48,583 nt of DNA from Micromonospora sp. BL4 (GTDB taxonomy: Bacteria > Actinomycetota > Actinomycetes > Mycobacteriales > Micromonosporaceae): positions 1 to 48,583 of the forward strand of contig NZ_RCVJ01000115.1 of assembly GCF_003667505.1 (NCBI RefSeq), written 5' to 3'. Positions within the stretch are counted from its first letter, which is position 1. Each line of letters opens with the position of its first letter. Under the pieces are notes generated by a model that saw nothing but the letters and a program-made list of their open reading frames with translations, was not told the origin of the DNA and searched no databases. Made by a program: the position numbers and the translations under genes. Positions 1 through 8,450 of the stretch are shown here, one piece after another.

Positions 1-20
1 TCAGATGTGTATAAGAGACA
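1..20. other. Nextera transposase adapter remnant
   Basis: The first 20 bases, tcagatgtgtataagagaca, match the end of the Nextera/Tn5 read adapter, including 18 of the 19 bases of the mosaic end; the next base is c where the adapter has g. This is library-derived sequence at a contig end, not genome. Reading frames that start inside it are artefacts. Positions 21-215 after it hold no gene I can support. Confidence 0.9.
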
Positions 21-215
21 CTTCCTGGCCCACGTCGAGCTCGATCAGCAGATGCTCGACAGGTCAGCGAGACGGGGGCTCCGCGCGCCACGCGTTGGCG
101 AGCACTTCACCCACGATCCCGCTCGCCGGGTGGCGCGATTTGGGCGGCATGGTGGGGAGCGGAACGGGTACCCGGCGCTCCGGGAGGCGGGCGCCTCCGG
201 GGGAGCGCGGATGCC

Positions 216-1091
216 ATGGGAGCTGCCGTCGTCGGCCTGGTCGTCGTGGTCGTGGTCGTGGTGCTGGTGTTGTCCCTCAGCGTCCGGCTGGTGCAGCAGT
301 ACCAGCGCGGCATCGTGTTCCGGTTCGGCCGGGTGCTGGAGCGGGTCCGCCAGCCGGGCCTGCAACTGATCGTCCCGGTCGCCGACCGGATGGTGCGGGT
401 CAGCATGCAGACCACCGTGATCGGCGTACCGCCGCAGGGCGCGATCACCCGGGACAACGTCACGCTCACCGTCGACGCGGTGGTCTACTACCGGGTGGTG
501 GACCCGGTGAAGGCGCTGGTGAACGTGCACGACTATCCCTCGGCGGTGCTCCAGGTCGCCCAGACCGCGCTGCGCTCGGTGATCGGGCGGGCCGACCTGG
601 ACACCGTGCTGGGCGACCGGGAGCGGGTCAACGCCGAGCTGAAGTCCGTCATCGACGCCCCCACCGAGAAGCCCTGGGGCCTGCTCATCGAGCGGGTGGA
701 GGTCAAGGACGTCTCGCTGCCGGAGGGGATGAAGCGGTCGATGTCCCGGCAGGCCGAGGCCGAACGGGAACGCCGGGCCCGGGTGATCGCCGCGGACGGC
801 GAGTTCCAGGCCTCGCGGCGTCTCGCCGACGCGTCCCGGGCGATGGAGGCCACGCCCGGCGCGTACCAGCTGCGTCTGTTGCAGACCGTGGTGGACGTGG
901 CGGCGGAGAAGAACAGCACGCTGGTCATGCCGTTCCCGGTCGAGTTGCTGCGCTTCTTCGACCAGTTGGCCCCGCACACCGCCGGATCGGGCCGGCCGAC
1001 GGCCGCCGCGCCCGATCTGGGGCCGGTGACGGAGCAGGTGGCCACCGCCGCCGAGCAGGGCGATGACCGTCCGCGGGCCTCGGGGCGCTGA
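216..1091 (+). CDS. SPFH/stomatin-like (slipin) membrane protein
   Basis: A 291-residue protein with a very hydrophobic Val-rich N-terminal helix (about residues 3-22), then the slipin-type opening RGIVFRFGR (31-39) and an SPFH domain running to about residue 200. It includes an Ala/Glu/Arg-rich helix of the kind that oligomerises on membranes. A short disordered tail follows. Stomatin relatives form membrane scaffolds and often control nearby proteases or channels. No NfeD partner is visible, but the contig edge lies just upstream. The ATG at 216 has a GGGAG ribosome site about 10 bases before it. The next gene is a membrane protein on the same strand 80 bases downstream, so they may act together; that is an inference. 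Confidence 0.88.
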   Translation: MGAAVVGLVVVVVVVVLVLSLSVRLVQQYQRGIVFRFGRVLERVRQPGLQLIVPVADRMVRVSMQTTVIGVPPQGAITRDNVTLTVDAVVYYRVVDPVKALVNVHDYPSAVLQVAQTALRSVIGRADLDTVLGDRERVNAELKSVIDAPTEKPWGLLIERVEVKDVSLPEGMKRSMSRQAEAERERRARVIAADGEFQASRRLADASRAMEATPGAYQLRLLQTVVDVAAEKNSTLVMPFPVELLRFFDQLAPHTAGSGRPTAAAPDLGPVTEQVATAAEQGDDRPRASGR

Positions 1092-1171
1092 GTGGCCGGC
1101 GTTTCCGCGCGGGTCGACGGGGGTAGGTCGGGGCCGACCGTCCCGGCTGCCCCGCGTGAAGGAATGACCAG

Positions 1172-2296
1172 ATGAGTGACAACGTCAGCGACGCGGTGGG
1201 CGACGCCCTCCGCTCGGTGATGCTCTTCCTGCCCAAGGCCGTCGCCTTCCTGGCGATCCTGGTGGCCGGATGGCTGATCGCCAAGGCCGTGTTGAAGATC
1301 GTGGAGAAGGTCCTGGAACGGGTGGGCTTCGACCGCGCCGTCGAACGCGGCGGCGTCCGCCGGGCGTTGAGCCGCTCCCGGTACGACGCGAGCGACATCG
1401 TCGCGAAGCTCGTCTACTACGCGGTGCTGCTGTTCACCCTTCAGCTCGCCTTCGGCATCTGGGGCCCGAACCCGATCTCCGACCTGCTCGGCGCGGTGAT
1501 CTCGTGGTTGCCCCGCGCCTTCGTCGCGATCGTCATCGTCGTGGTCGCCGCCGCCATCGCCAACGCCGTGAAGGACATCATCGGCGGCGCGCTCGGCGGC
1601 CTGTCGTACGGTCGCGTGCTGGCCAACATCGCCTCGGTGTTCATCCTCGGCCTCGGCGTCATCGCCGCGCTGAACCAGATCGGCGTGGCCACCGCGGTCA
1701 CCACTCCGGTGCTGATCGCCGTGCTGGCCACCATCGGCGGCATCCTCGTCGTCGGGGTCGGTGGGGGCCTGATCCGTCCGATGCAGAGCCGTTGGGAGTC
1801 GTGGCTCACCCGTGCGGAGCAGGAGTCGCAGCTGATCGCCTCGCACGCCCGCGCCTACCAGGCCGGTCGCCGCGAGGCGGAGGCGAAGCTGGCCCGGCCG
1901 TCGACCGGCACGCCCGACCCGGAGGCCGAGCCGGCCCGGCCGTCCTTCGCCGGCACCGATCCGGAGGCCACCCAGGTGGTGACCCGACCGGTCGACCCGG
2001 ACACCACCCAGGTGGGGCCGTCCGCCGACGCGGACGCCACCCAGGTGGTGCGTGGACCAGCCGACCCGGACGCCACCCAGTTCGTCACGAGGGGCGGCGG
2101 CGACGCCGACACGACCCAGGTGGTGAGCCGGGGCGGCGGCGATGCCGACACGACCCAGGTGGTGAGCCGGGGCGGCGGCGATGCCGACACCACCCAGGTG
2201 GTGAGCACCGGCGACGGCGCGGTGCCCGGCCAGCGCATCAGCGACGACAGCGAGACCACCACGGTCATCCCGCCGGTCGACCCGAACCGGCGCTGA
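1172..2296 (+). CDS. TM-helix family membrane protein with acidic Thr-Gln repeat tail
   Basis: A 374-residue protein. Residues 1-205 contain about five hydrophobic helices (near 18-40, 86-105, 119-140, 155-175 and 182-203), including Gly/Ala-rich helices like those of the conserved TM-helix proteins related to small mechanosensitive channels; no clear MscS beta domain follows. From about residue 245 the tail is disordered and carries seven copies of a motif of the form acidic-x-(A/T)-T-Q-(V/F), plus a last ETTTV. Threonines flanked by acidic residues resemble substrate sites of actinobacterial Ser/Thr kinases and FHA ligands, an inference. The start ATG has a weak GAAGGAATGA leader. A strong terminator follows at 2311. 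Confidence 0.75.
   Translation: MSDNVSDAVGDALRSVMLFLPKAVAFLAILVAGWLIAKAVLKIVEKVLERVGFDRAVERGGVRRALSRSRYDASDIVAKLVYYAVLLFTLQLAFGIWGPNPISDLLGAVISWLPRAFVAIVIVVVAAAIANAVKDIIGGALGGLSYGRVLANIASVFILGLGVIAALNQIGVATAVTTPVLIAVLATIGGILVVGVGGGLIRPMQSRWESWLTRAEQESQLIASHARAYQAGRREAEAKLARPSTGTPDPEAEPARPSFAGTDPEATQVVTRPVDPDTTQVGPSADADATQVVRGPADPDATQFVTRGGGDADTTQVVSRGGGDADTTQVVSRGGGDADTTQVVSTGDGAVPGQRISDDSETTTVIPPVDPNRR
2091..2207 (+). repeat. 39-bp in-frame tandem repeat (3 units)
   Basis: Three nearly identical 39-bp units at 2091, 2130 and 2169 encode the 13-residue repeat TTQVVSRGGGDAD. The units differ by one or two bases, so they look recently duplicated or gene-converted, and they expand the Thr-Gln motif array of the host protein. 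Older, more diverged copies of the motif lie just upstream (about 1960-2090). Confidence 0.9.
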
Positions 2297-2310
2297 CACG
2301 CGGTGGCGCC

Positions 2311-2345
2311 AGCGGGGTGGGCTCATTGTGGGAGCCCACCCCGCT
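2311..2345. terminator. Intrinsic terminator-type hairpin
   Basis: A perfect 14-bp inverted repeat (arms 2311-2324 and 2332-2345) with a 7-base loop lies 14 bases after the stop at 2296. It has no T-run, as is usual in GC-rich actinobacteria. It separates the membrane protein gene from the MFS gene. Confidence 0.8.
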
Positions 2346-2507
2346 GCCCGTTGTCCGGCGCGCCGAAAGCGCTGGCCGGCGCGGCGATGCGCGTCTAGCA
2401 TCGCGGTCATGACCTGGCGACATTGATCCAACGGCGTAGGCCGATCCCGTGGGCCACCACGGGCACCGCACGTCCGGTGTCCGTCTCCACTCCCACGGGA
2501 AGGCCCC

Positions 2508-3872
2508 ATGATCTTCACCGCCTCGCGCGTGCCCGACCCGGCGCTCCGCCGGCTGACCACCATCCTCTACGGGTACGCGTTCCTCACCGACCTTGTCCTG
2601 CTCTACCCGCTGTACGTGGTGTTCTTCGCCGACACCGGGCTGTCGGTGGGGCAGATCTCGTCGCTCTTCGTCATCTGGTCGGCGGCCGGCATCCTGTTCG
2701 AGGTGCCCTCCGGCGCGTGGGCCGACGTGGTGTCCCGCCGGCTGCTGCTGTGCCTCGCCCCGCTGGTGACCGCCGCCGGGTACGCGCTCTGGATGCTGCT
2801 GCCCTCGTACCCGGCGTTCGCCGCCGGTTTCCTGCTCTGGGGCGCCGGTGGCGCGTTGGTCTCCGGCGCGCTGGAGGCGCTGGTCTGGACCGAGCTGGAC
2901 CGGCTCGACGCGGTCGGCCGGTACGCCCGGGTGCTCGGGCGTGAGCGGACGGCGGGTGTGCTGGGCGTGGTGGCCGCCGGAGTGCTCGCCGGCCCGGTGC
3001 TCGCCGTCGGCGGATACCCGGCGGTCGGCGCGGCCAGCGTGCTCGCCTGCCTGCTCGCCGCGGCGGTCGCCACCCGGTTCCCCGAGCACCGCCCACCGGC
3101 CGTTCCGCCCGCTCCGGCCGGCGTACCCGACGCGGCCGGCGTACCCGGCGCGGCCGGCGTACCCGGCGCGGCCATCCGGCCGCTGGTTGCCACCGTGCCC
3201 GGGAAAGACAATCCGGAAGCCAACCTGGACGACGATGACGACCTGGGCTGGTGGGACACGCTGCGGGCCGGGGTGACGCAGGTCCGGACGCGACCGCCGG
3301 TACGGGCAGCCGTGCTGCTGGTCGCCGTGGTCGCCGCCGACTGGGGCGCCCTGGACGAGTACACCCCGCTGCTGGCCCTGGACACCGGCGTCGGGGCGCA
3401 GGCCGTGCCGCTGCTGCTCCTGCTGCTCTGGGCCGGCGTGACCATCGGCGGGCTGCTCGCCCCGGCGGGGGAGCGGTTGGGCAACCGGGGGTACGCCGCT
3501 CTGCTGGGCCTGGTCGGCGTCGCGCTGGCCGGGGGCGCCCTGACCGGGCATCCGGCCGGGTTCGCCCTGCTCGCGGTGGCGTTCGGGGCCGCGCAACTGG
3601 CCACCGTGCTGGCCGACGCGCGGCTCCAGGCCCGGATCACCGGCACCAGCCGCGCCACCGTGACCTCGCTGGCGGGGATGGCCACCGACGTGCTGATCAT
3701 CGGAACGTACGCCTGCTACGGCCTCGTCGCCACGGCGGCCGGCAACGGGGTGGCGTTCGCGGTGACGGCCGGGCCGTACCTCATCGTGGCTCTGGTGCTG
3801 CTCCGCCGCCGCGGACGCCCCGCGGCCGTGCCCACCGACGTCACCGCGGCGGCCGCGCGCGGCGCGGACTGA
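2508..3872 (+). CDS. MFS transporter
   Basis: A 454-residue multi-helix membrane protein with about 12 predicted helices. The loop after helix 2 carries the MFS-type stretch GAWADVVSRRLLL (a version of the G-x-x-x-D-R-x-x-R/K-R motif A), supporting a proton-driven exporter or permease of unknown substrate. A long cytoplasmic loop between the two halves contains a hexapeptide repeat AGVPGA and a run of acidic residues (DDDDD), which is not typical. The ATG at 2508 has a GGAAGG ribosome site 5 bases upstream. The gene converges with a VOC gene; a hairpin lies between them. Confidence 0.85.
   Translation: MIFTASRVPDPALRRLTTILYGYAFLTDLVLLYPLYVVFFADTGLSVGQISSLFVIWSAAGILFEVPSGAWADVVSRRLLLCLAPLVTAAGYALWMLLPSYPAFAAGFLLWGAGGALVSGALEALVWTELDRLDAVGRYARVLGRERTAGVLGVVAAGVLAGPVLAVGGYPAVGAASVLACLLAAAVATRFPEHRPPAVPPAPAGVPDAAGVPGAAGVPGAAIRPLVATVPGKDNPEANLDDDDDLGWWDTLRAGVTQVRTRPPVRAAVLLVAVVAADWGALDEYTPLLALDTGVGAQAVPLLLLLLWAGVTIGGLLAPAGERLGNRGYAALLGLVGVALAGGALTGHPAGFALLAVAFGAAQLATVLADARLQARITGTSRATVTSLAGMATDVLIIGTYACYGLVATAAGNGVAFAVTAGPYLIVALVLLRRRGRPAAVPTDVTAAAARGAD
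3117..3170 (+). repeat. 18-bp in-frame tandem repeat (3 units)
   Basis: Three 18-bp units at 3117, 3135 and 3153 encode AGVPDA/AGVPGA/AGVPGA in the central loop of the MFS transporter. The repeat likely only lengthens a flexible linker. Confidence 0.85.
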
Positions 3873-3880
3873 CCGGGGCC

Positions 3881-3905
3881 GGCGGCGGCCTCCGCGGCCT
3901 CCGCC
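3881..3905. terminator. Hairpin between convergent genes
   Basis: Arms 3881-3890 and 3896-3905 form a 10-bp stem with one mismatch and a 5-base loop. It sits between the stop of the MFS gene and the stop of the VOC gene and could end both transcripts. Confidence 0.5.
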
Positions 3906-3915
3906 GACCCCCCGC

Positions 3916-4302
3916 TCAGCCGGCCAGGTGCAGGAACGACCACTGGTGTCCGTCGAGGTCCCGGAAGCCACGCATGTACATGGGCCCGTTGGCCGTCCCC
4001 GGCCCGAGCGACTCCCCACCGGCGACCGCCGCCTGGTCGACCAACTCGTCGACCTGCTCCCGGCTCTGCACCGACAGCCCGATGATGACCTCCCGGCTGG
4101 TCTGCGTGTCCGTGGCGGCGACCCCGGTGTACTCCTCGAAGCCCGAGCGGAGGTGCAGCATCAGCCGGGTGCTGTCGGAGATGGTGAGCGCCAGGGTGTC
4201 CCCGTCCACGTCGGCCTGATCGCTGGTGAAGCCGAGCGCCCGGTAGAACTCGGCGGCGGTGGTCAGGTCACGCACCGGCAGGTTGATGAACGTCATGGTC
4301 AT
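3916..4302 (-). CDS. VOC (glyoxalase-like) family protein
   Basis: A 128-residue single VOC domain: it opens with MTMTFINLPVRDLTTAAEFY, the usual first beta strand and helix, and ends with the strand FRDLDGHQWSFLHL, where the D-x-x-G-x-x-W pattern is typical of this fold. No catalytic set identifies a substrate; bleomycin/PhnB-like members fit best. The start codon overlaps the stop of the upstream SRPBCC gene by four bases (ATGA), so the two are translationally coupled and probably work together. Confidence 0.85.
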   Translation of the reverse strand: MTMTFINLPVRDLTTAAEFYRALGFTSDQADVDGDTLALTISDSTRLMLHLRSGFEEYTGVAATDTQTSREVIIGLSVQSREQVDELVDQAAVAGGESLGPGTANGPMYMRGFRDLDGHQWSFLHLAG

Positions 4303-5051
4303 CGGTGGTCTCCGTTCGACTCGAGCACTACCTTCAACGTGGCGAGCCGCTCCCGCCAGTACGCCTTCAGCTCCGCGGCCTGCTCGGCCCCGGTCAGCTT
4401 CTCGTGCAGGATGGTGACCCGGGCCTTCGACTCGCCGACAGCGTCGAAGCCGACGACGATCCGGGTGGGGCCACCGGCCCAGTCGGCCCGGAAGCTGCGG
4501 GGCGCGGTGGCGGTGCGGACGCGTACCTCGACGTCGGGCAGCCAACGGGCGCGTGCCGTCTCGTCGGCGAAAGCCTCGTACAGCCGCAGCGCCGGCACCG
4601 CCACCGTCCGGCTGGCGCTGGCGGAGAAGCCGCCGCCGCGTTGCTGACCGGGCGCGCGGAGGCCCCGTGTCTGCTCGTACCCGACGGTGATGGTCTGTGC
4701 CCACCAGCCGGGCACCTCGTATTCGGCGACCAGGTGGCGGGCGATCTGGGTGTGCGTCCACTCGGTGGCGGCCGCAGCGTCGAGCAGGGCGAACCACTCG
4801 GCCCAGCCACGGCCGGTCCGGGCGCGGATCAGGTCGTCGGCGATCCGCTCGGTCTGCGCCGCGGCGGGCCGGGGAGGCGGTGCCGTGACAGGCCCCGGAG
4901 GCGGTGCCGTGCCGGGCTCCGGAGGTGGCGCCGCGTCCGAGGCCGGCTCGGCGGCCCGACTGATCAGGTGCCGGCGGGCCGTGGTGTAGCTCTCGCCGGT
5001 CTTCTCCATCCGGGTTCGGACCCGGGTCTTGAACGATCTCTGACTGGTCAT
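4299..5051 (-). CDS. SRPBCC/AHSA1-like domain protein
   Basis: A 250-residue protein. Residues 1-40 hold a short helical head (KTRVRTRMEKTGESYTTAR) seen in several actinobacterial proteins. A Pro/Ala-rich linker and a segment with two Trp residues follow (GRGWAEWFALLD, VPGWWAQTITVGYEQ). The C-terminal 110 residues match the AHSA1-like SRPBCC fold (ALRLYEAFADETARARWL, then ARVTILHEKL near the end). It probably binds a small hydrophobic ligand, but none can be named. The ATG at 5051 is chosen because GGGAG lies 6 bases before it; the frame stays open upstream to 5210 without a better site. It is coupled to the downstream VOC gene. Confidence 0.78.
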   Translation of the reverse strand: MTSQRSFKTRVRTRMEKTGESYTTARRHLISRAAEPASDAAPPPEPGTAPPPGPVTAPPPRPAAAQTERIADDLIRARTGRGWAEWFALLDAAAATEWTHTQIARHLVAEYEVPGWWAQTITVGYEQTRGLRAPGQQRGGGFSASASRTVAVPALRLYEAFADETARARWLPDVEVRVRTATAPRSFRADWAGGPTRIVVGFDAVGESKARVTILHEKLTGAEQAAELKAYWRERLATLKVVLESNGDHR

Positions 5052-5252
5052 CACATGCTCCCGGTCAACGGCACGGTCACCGGGACTCACGCTCCCGCCG
5101 ACCCCGCCGGAGTGGGGCATGTGGCACCACGTCCCGAGGGCTCCAGGCCCCCTTTGCCTCCGCGTTGCCGGCGGCGTGAGCGCCGGGAGGGAGGTGCGGC
5201 GCAGGACCACGCCGAGGTCATCCTATGCCCGAACCGGCTTCCGGCGCAGCCG

Positions 5253-5690
5253 TCAGGGCTGGTCGCCGTCGAGGTAGACCCATCGGCCGTCCTCGCGAAC
5301 GAACCGGCTGCGTTCGGTCATCGCGCCGGGCCGGCCCGCGTCCCGGTAGTGGGCGTGGAACGTCACCGTGCCGGTGGTGTCGAGCAGGCCGCCCCGCTCG
5401 GTCTCGACGATCTCCAGTCGGATCCACCGTTGCCCCCGGTCAAGGTCCAGCGAGGCGGGTCGGGCCGAGGAGTGCCAGCTGCGCAGCAGGTAGCCGGTGT
5501 CGCCGAGGGCGAAGGCGCTGAATCGGGAGCGCATCAACGCCTCGGCCGTCGGCGCCTGAGCCACCCCGGTGTGTACCGGCGCGCAGCAGTCGGCGTACGC
5601 CGGTCCGGAGCCGCACGGGCAGGCCCGTCCGGTCGTCACGTCCGCCCGCTTGCGCCCACTTCTGCCCACGACACCATCCTGCCGTACCAC
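5253..5690 (-). CDS. YchJ-family (UPF0225) SEC-C protein
   Basis: A protein of up to 145 residues. The SEC-C metal-binding motif is seen as CPCGSGPAYADCC, and the rest follows the YchJ pattern (AEALMRSRFSAFALGD, then YLLRSWH, VTFHAHYRD and RSRFVREDGRWVYLDG). The biochemical role is unknown; SEC-C motifs bind zinc. The start is uncertain: a GTG at 5690 is used here, but internal GTG codons shortly before the SEC-C motif are also possible. The gene directly follows the SGNH hydrolase gene on the same strand. Confidence 0.82.
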   Translation of the reverse strand: MVRQDGVVGRSGRKRADVTTGRACPCGSGPAYADCCAPVHTGVAQAPTAEALMRSRFSAFALGDTGYLLRSWHSSARPASLDLDRGQRWIRLEIVETERGGLLDTTGTVTFHAHYRDAGRPGAMTERSRFVREDGRWVYLDGDQP

Positions 5691-5693
5691 CTG

Positions 5694-6461
5694 CTAGTCC
5701 ACCCGCACCGGCAGCGGCACCGGCCGCTTCGCGACCCGGTCGTCGCCGGACGACCGGCCGCGCAGGTGCCGGGCCAACCACGGCAGCAGGTGCCGGCGGG
5801 TCCAGGCCAGCTCGGCGCCGAACACCTCGCCCCGGCGACGCCGGGGCGCCGGCGGCAACGGCCGGGTCCAGGAGTCGTCGAACCCGGGCAGACCCGCCGT
5901 GTACGCCAGCGCGTCCGCGATCCGCTCGTGGCCGGCGCTGTTGGCGTGCAGCCGGTCGTCGCTCCACAGCCGGGGATCGGAGGAGACCGGGTGGGCGCCC
6001 AGGTCGAGCAGGGTGGCACCGGTCCGCGCGGTCGCCGCCCGCAACGCCTCGTTGAGGGCCAGCATCCGACCGCGCAGCGGCCGGGCCAGCGGCATCACGG
6101 GCGCCGGGTCCGGCATGGTGAAGGTCAGGACGGTGGCGCCCTGCCCGACGAGGGCCCGCTGCATCGCCGCCACGTCCTCGGCGACCTGGTCCGCGTCGAA
6201 GGAGGGGCGCAGCACGTCGTTCATGCCGGCGACCACGGTGGCCAGGTCAGGGGCCAGGTCGAGGGCGGGCTGGAGCTGTTCGGCGCGGATCCGGGCGGTG
6301 GTGCGGCCACGGATGGCCAGGTTCGCGTACTCCAGGCCGCCCTGGGCGCGGGCCACCGCCACCGCGAAGCGGTCGGCCCAGCCCCGGTAACCACCGGCGC
6401 CGTCCGGGTCGTCGAGCCCCTCGGTGGTGCTGTCGCCGATCGCCACGTACCGCTGCCACAT
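5694..6461 (-). CDS. SGNH/GDSL hydrolase
   Basis: A protein of 255 residues with the SGNH blocks in order: the nucleophile serine in AIGDSTTEG near the N-terminus, Gly in block II, Asn in GMND, and the Asp/His pair in SDDRLHANSAGH. There is no signal peptide, so it is likely cytoplasmic. The family contains esterases, lipases and acyl hydrolases; the substrate is unknown. The ATG at 6461 is preferred over the GTG one codon upstream. The downstream YchJ gene starts four bases after its stop. Confidence 0.88.
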   Translation of the reverse strand: MWQRYVAIGDSTTEGLDDPDGAGGYRGWADRFAVAVARAQGGLEYANLAIRGRTTARIRAEQLQPALDLAPDLATVVAGMNDVLRPSFDADQVAEDVAAMQRALVGQGATVLTFTMPDPAPVMPLARPLRGRMLALNEALRAATARTGATLLDLGAHPVSSDPRLWSDDRLHANSAGHERIADALAYTAGLPGFDDSWTRPLPPAPRRRRGEVFGAELAWTRRHLLPWLARHLRGRSSGDDRVAKRPVPLPVRVD

Positions 6462-6479
6462 CACCCGCGCGAGGTTAGC

Positions 6480-6526
6480 CCCCCGTCGCCGGCCGGCGTA
6501 CCGGCGGTCGTCGACAGTGACGGGGG
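6480..6526. terminator. Hairpin after corA
   Basis: CCCCCGTC at 6480-6487 pairs perfectly with 6519-6526, enclosing a second GC-rich stem. It lies between the CorA stop and the SGNH start on the minus strand, so it probably terminates the corA transcript. Confidence 0.55.
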
Positions 6527-6537
6527 ACGCGTGGGCG

Positions 6538-7644
6538 TCACAGCCAGCCCGAGCGGCGGAACAGGCGGTACAGGGCGAGGGCGGCCACCGCCATCAGGGT
6601 GAGAGCGCCGGCGTAGCCGTAGCGCCAGGCCAGCTCCGGCATGTGCGAGAAGTTCATGCCGTACACGCCGGCGATGCCGGTCTGGGTGGCCGCGATGGCC
6701 GCCCACGCCGCGATCTTGCGCATGTCGTTGTTCTGTTCCACGGCGAGCTGCGCCAGCCGGGACTGGACGATCGAGGTGAGCAGGTCGTCGTACGCGGCCA
6801 CCCGGTCCACCGCCCGACTCAACCGGCCGTCCACGTCGACGAACCAGCGGTGCAGGGCGCGCGGCGGCCCGTCGGAGCCCGGGTCGAGCAGCGTCCGCAT
6901 CGGCGCCTGCAACGGCAGCACCGCCCGCTTGAACTCCACCACCTCCCGCTTGAGCTGGTAGATGTGCTGGATGTCGACGGAACGGTCGCGGGCGAACACC
7001 GACTCCTCGACCCGTTCCAGGTCCCGCTCCACGTGCCCGGCCACCTCCAGATAGGAGTCGACCATCCGGGCGCAGACCGCGTACGCCACCGCCCATGGTC
7101 CTGCGGCCAGCAGCGCCGGTCGGCGTTCGATGTCGGCGCGGACGCTGCGCAGCGCCCCGGCGGCGCCGTGCCGCACGGTGATGGCGAACCGGTCGCCCAG
7201 CAGCACCATCACGTCCCCGGTGTCGATCACCTCGGAGGTGTCGGTCAGCTCGTCGTGCTCCACGTACCCGGCGGTGCGCAGCACCAGCAGGGTGACCGGT
7301 CCGTGGCGCTGCACGGTGGGCCGGTGCCCGTCGGCGAGGGCCTGCTCGACGGTCAGCTCGTCGAGCCCGAAGGTCCGGCCCACCGCGGCGAGCACCGCCG
7401 GCCCGGGGTCGTGCAGTCCCAGCCAGACGAAGGCGTCGCGGCCACGTCGGGCGTGGGCGTACGCGTCGGCGTAGTGCGGGCGGCCCGGCTCGCGCCGGCC
7501 GTTGACGTAGACGGCGCAGTCGACCACGGCGTCCGGATTGGACCGGCGCGGAGCGGGCACCGCACCTTCGACCCGACCGAGCAGCCGACGGGTCAGGGCG
7601 CGGACGCCTCGGCCGGCCCGGTCCCGTACCGATTGCTGATCCAC
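6538..7644 (-). CDS. corA: CorA-family divalent metal transporter
   Basis: A 368-residue protein with a large N-terminal cytoplasmic domain, a long charged helix (VERDLERVEESVFAR onward) and two C-terminal transmembrane helices. The diagnostic YGMN motif stands at the end of the first helix (YGMNFSHMPEL), followed by the short loop and the second helix ending in Arg-Arg. CorA pentamers import Mg2+ or Co2+ passively; some relatives export zinc. The GTG at 7644 is chosen because GGGGAGG lies 6 bases upstream; an in-frame extension to 7707 lacks such a site. Confidence 0.93.
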   Translation of the reverse strand: MDQQSVRDRAGRGVRALTRRLLGRVEGAVPAPRRSNPDAVVDCAVYVNGRREPGRPHYADAYAHARRGRDAFVWLGLHDPGPAVLAAVGRTFGLDELTVEQALADGHRPTVQRHGPVTLLVLRTAGYVEHDELTDTSEVIDTGDVMVLLGDRFAITVRHGAAGALRSVRADIERRPALLAAGPWAVAYAVCARMVDSYLEVAGHVERDLERVEESVFARDRSVDIQHIYQLKREVVEFKRAVLPLQAPMRTLLDPGSDGPPRALHRWFVDVDGRLSRAVDRVAAYDDLLTSIVQSRLAQLAVEQNNDMRKIAAWAAIAATQTGIAGVYGMNFSHMPELAWRYGYAGALTLMAVAALALYRLFRRSGWL

Positions 7645-7750
7645 CGCGTGCCTCCCCGTCGACGGCGCACCGCCCCACGGTGCCCGGAGGGGATGGTGCC
7701 ACCGCATTCTGCCGAGCAGGGTCCGGCTCCCGACAGCCGGGCGGCCCGGC

Positions 7751-8362
7751 TCAGGCCGTGCGGGTGGCGAAGACGACGATGTTGTCCACGTAGTTGCCGG
7801 TCCCGGCGTCGAACCGGCCGCCGCAGGTGATCAGGCGCAGCCCGGCGATGTCCGACGGCCCGTAGACCAGCGTGGTGGGGAAGTGCTCCTTGGGGTACGA
7901 CCGCACACCGTCCACGGTGAACGTGGTGACCCGCTCGTCGGCGCGGGTGATCTGGATCTCCTGGCCGGCGCGCAGGCGCCCGAGGTCGAAGAAGACCGCC
8001 GGGCCGGCCGGGGAGTCGACGTGTCCGACCACGACGGCGTTGCCGGTCTCGCCCGGACTGACCCCGTGCCGGTACCAACCGGCGACGGTGGGCCGGTCCA
8101 GGGGCGGCACCTCCAGCACCCCGGCGGCGTCCGCGCCGACCGGGACGACCTCGGCGCGTACGCCGATGGCCGGGATCTGCACCCGGACGGGCGCGGCGCG
8201 GGGCAGCGGCGCCAGGTCCGGTGCGGGGTGGGTGCGGGTCGGCGCGTCGACCGGCGGCCGTGGTGGCCGCGCCGGGTCGGCGGTGACGCCGACGGTGATC
8301 AACCCCAGCCCGCTCACGCCGAGCAGGGCGACCACGGCCGGTAGGGTCCGCCGTCTCCACAC
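7751..8362 (-). CDS. Class F sortase
   Basis: A 203-residue protein with a short N-terminal membrane anchor (PAVVALLGVSGLGLITVGV), a Pro-rich linker and a sortase domain. The catalytic His lies in VVVGHVDS (H114) and the nucleophile Cys in LITCGG (C180), followed by Arg 183. The family is a small actinobacterial class that attaches secreted proteins to the cell wall. The GTG start has GGAGG 7 bases upstream. The neighbouring gene at 8451 encodes a secreted protein with a C-terminal membrane anchor and is the natural candidate substrate. Confidence 0.92.
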   Translation of the reverse strand: MWRRRTLPAVVALLGVSGLGLITVGVTADPARPPRPPVDAPTRTHPAPDLAPLPRAAPVRVQIPAIGVRAEVVPVGADAAGVLEVPPLDRPTVAGWYRHGVSPGETGNAVVVGHVDSPAGPAVFFDLGRLRAGQEIQITRADERVTTFTVDGVRSYPKEHFPTTLVYGPSDIAGLRLITCGGRFDAGTGNYVDNIVVFATRTA

Positions 8363-8388
8363 GTGCCGACCTCCGTACGGGATCGTCG

Positions 8389-8423
8389 GGGTGCCCGCGC
8401 CGGTTTCACCGGTGCGGGCACCC
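8389..8423. terminator. Hairpin between anchored protein and sortase genes
   Basis: Arms 8389-8398 and 8414-8423 are perfectly complementary, and the inner bases pair further (GCCGG/CCGGT), leaving a small loop. On the minus strand it follows the anchored-protein gene and sits 27 bases before the sortase start. It may terminate or attenuate, lowering sortase expression relative to its presumed substrate. Confidence 0.65.
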
Positions 8424-8450
8424 GTCCTCAGGGATGGAGCGGGTCGCCGG

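Noticed and set aside
64..150. Short minus-strand frame from ATG 150 (28 codons)
   Set aside because: The frame reads plausibly past its stop into the adapter, but it is too short, broken and at a contig edge to support.
45..977. Long minus-strand frame opposite the SPFH gene
   Set aside because: It is His/Arg/Asp-rich shadow coding with no family pattern, and the plus strand encodes a clear SPFH protein.
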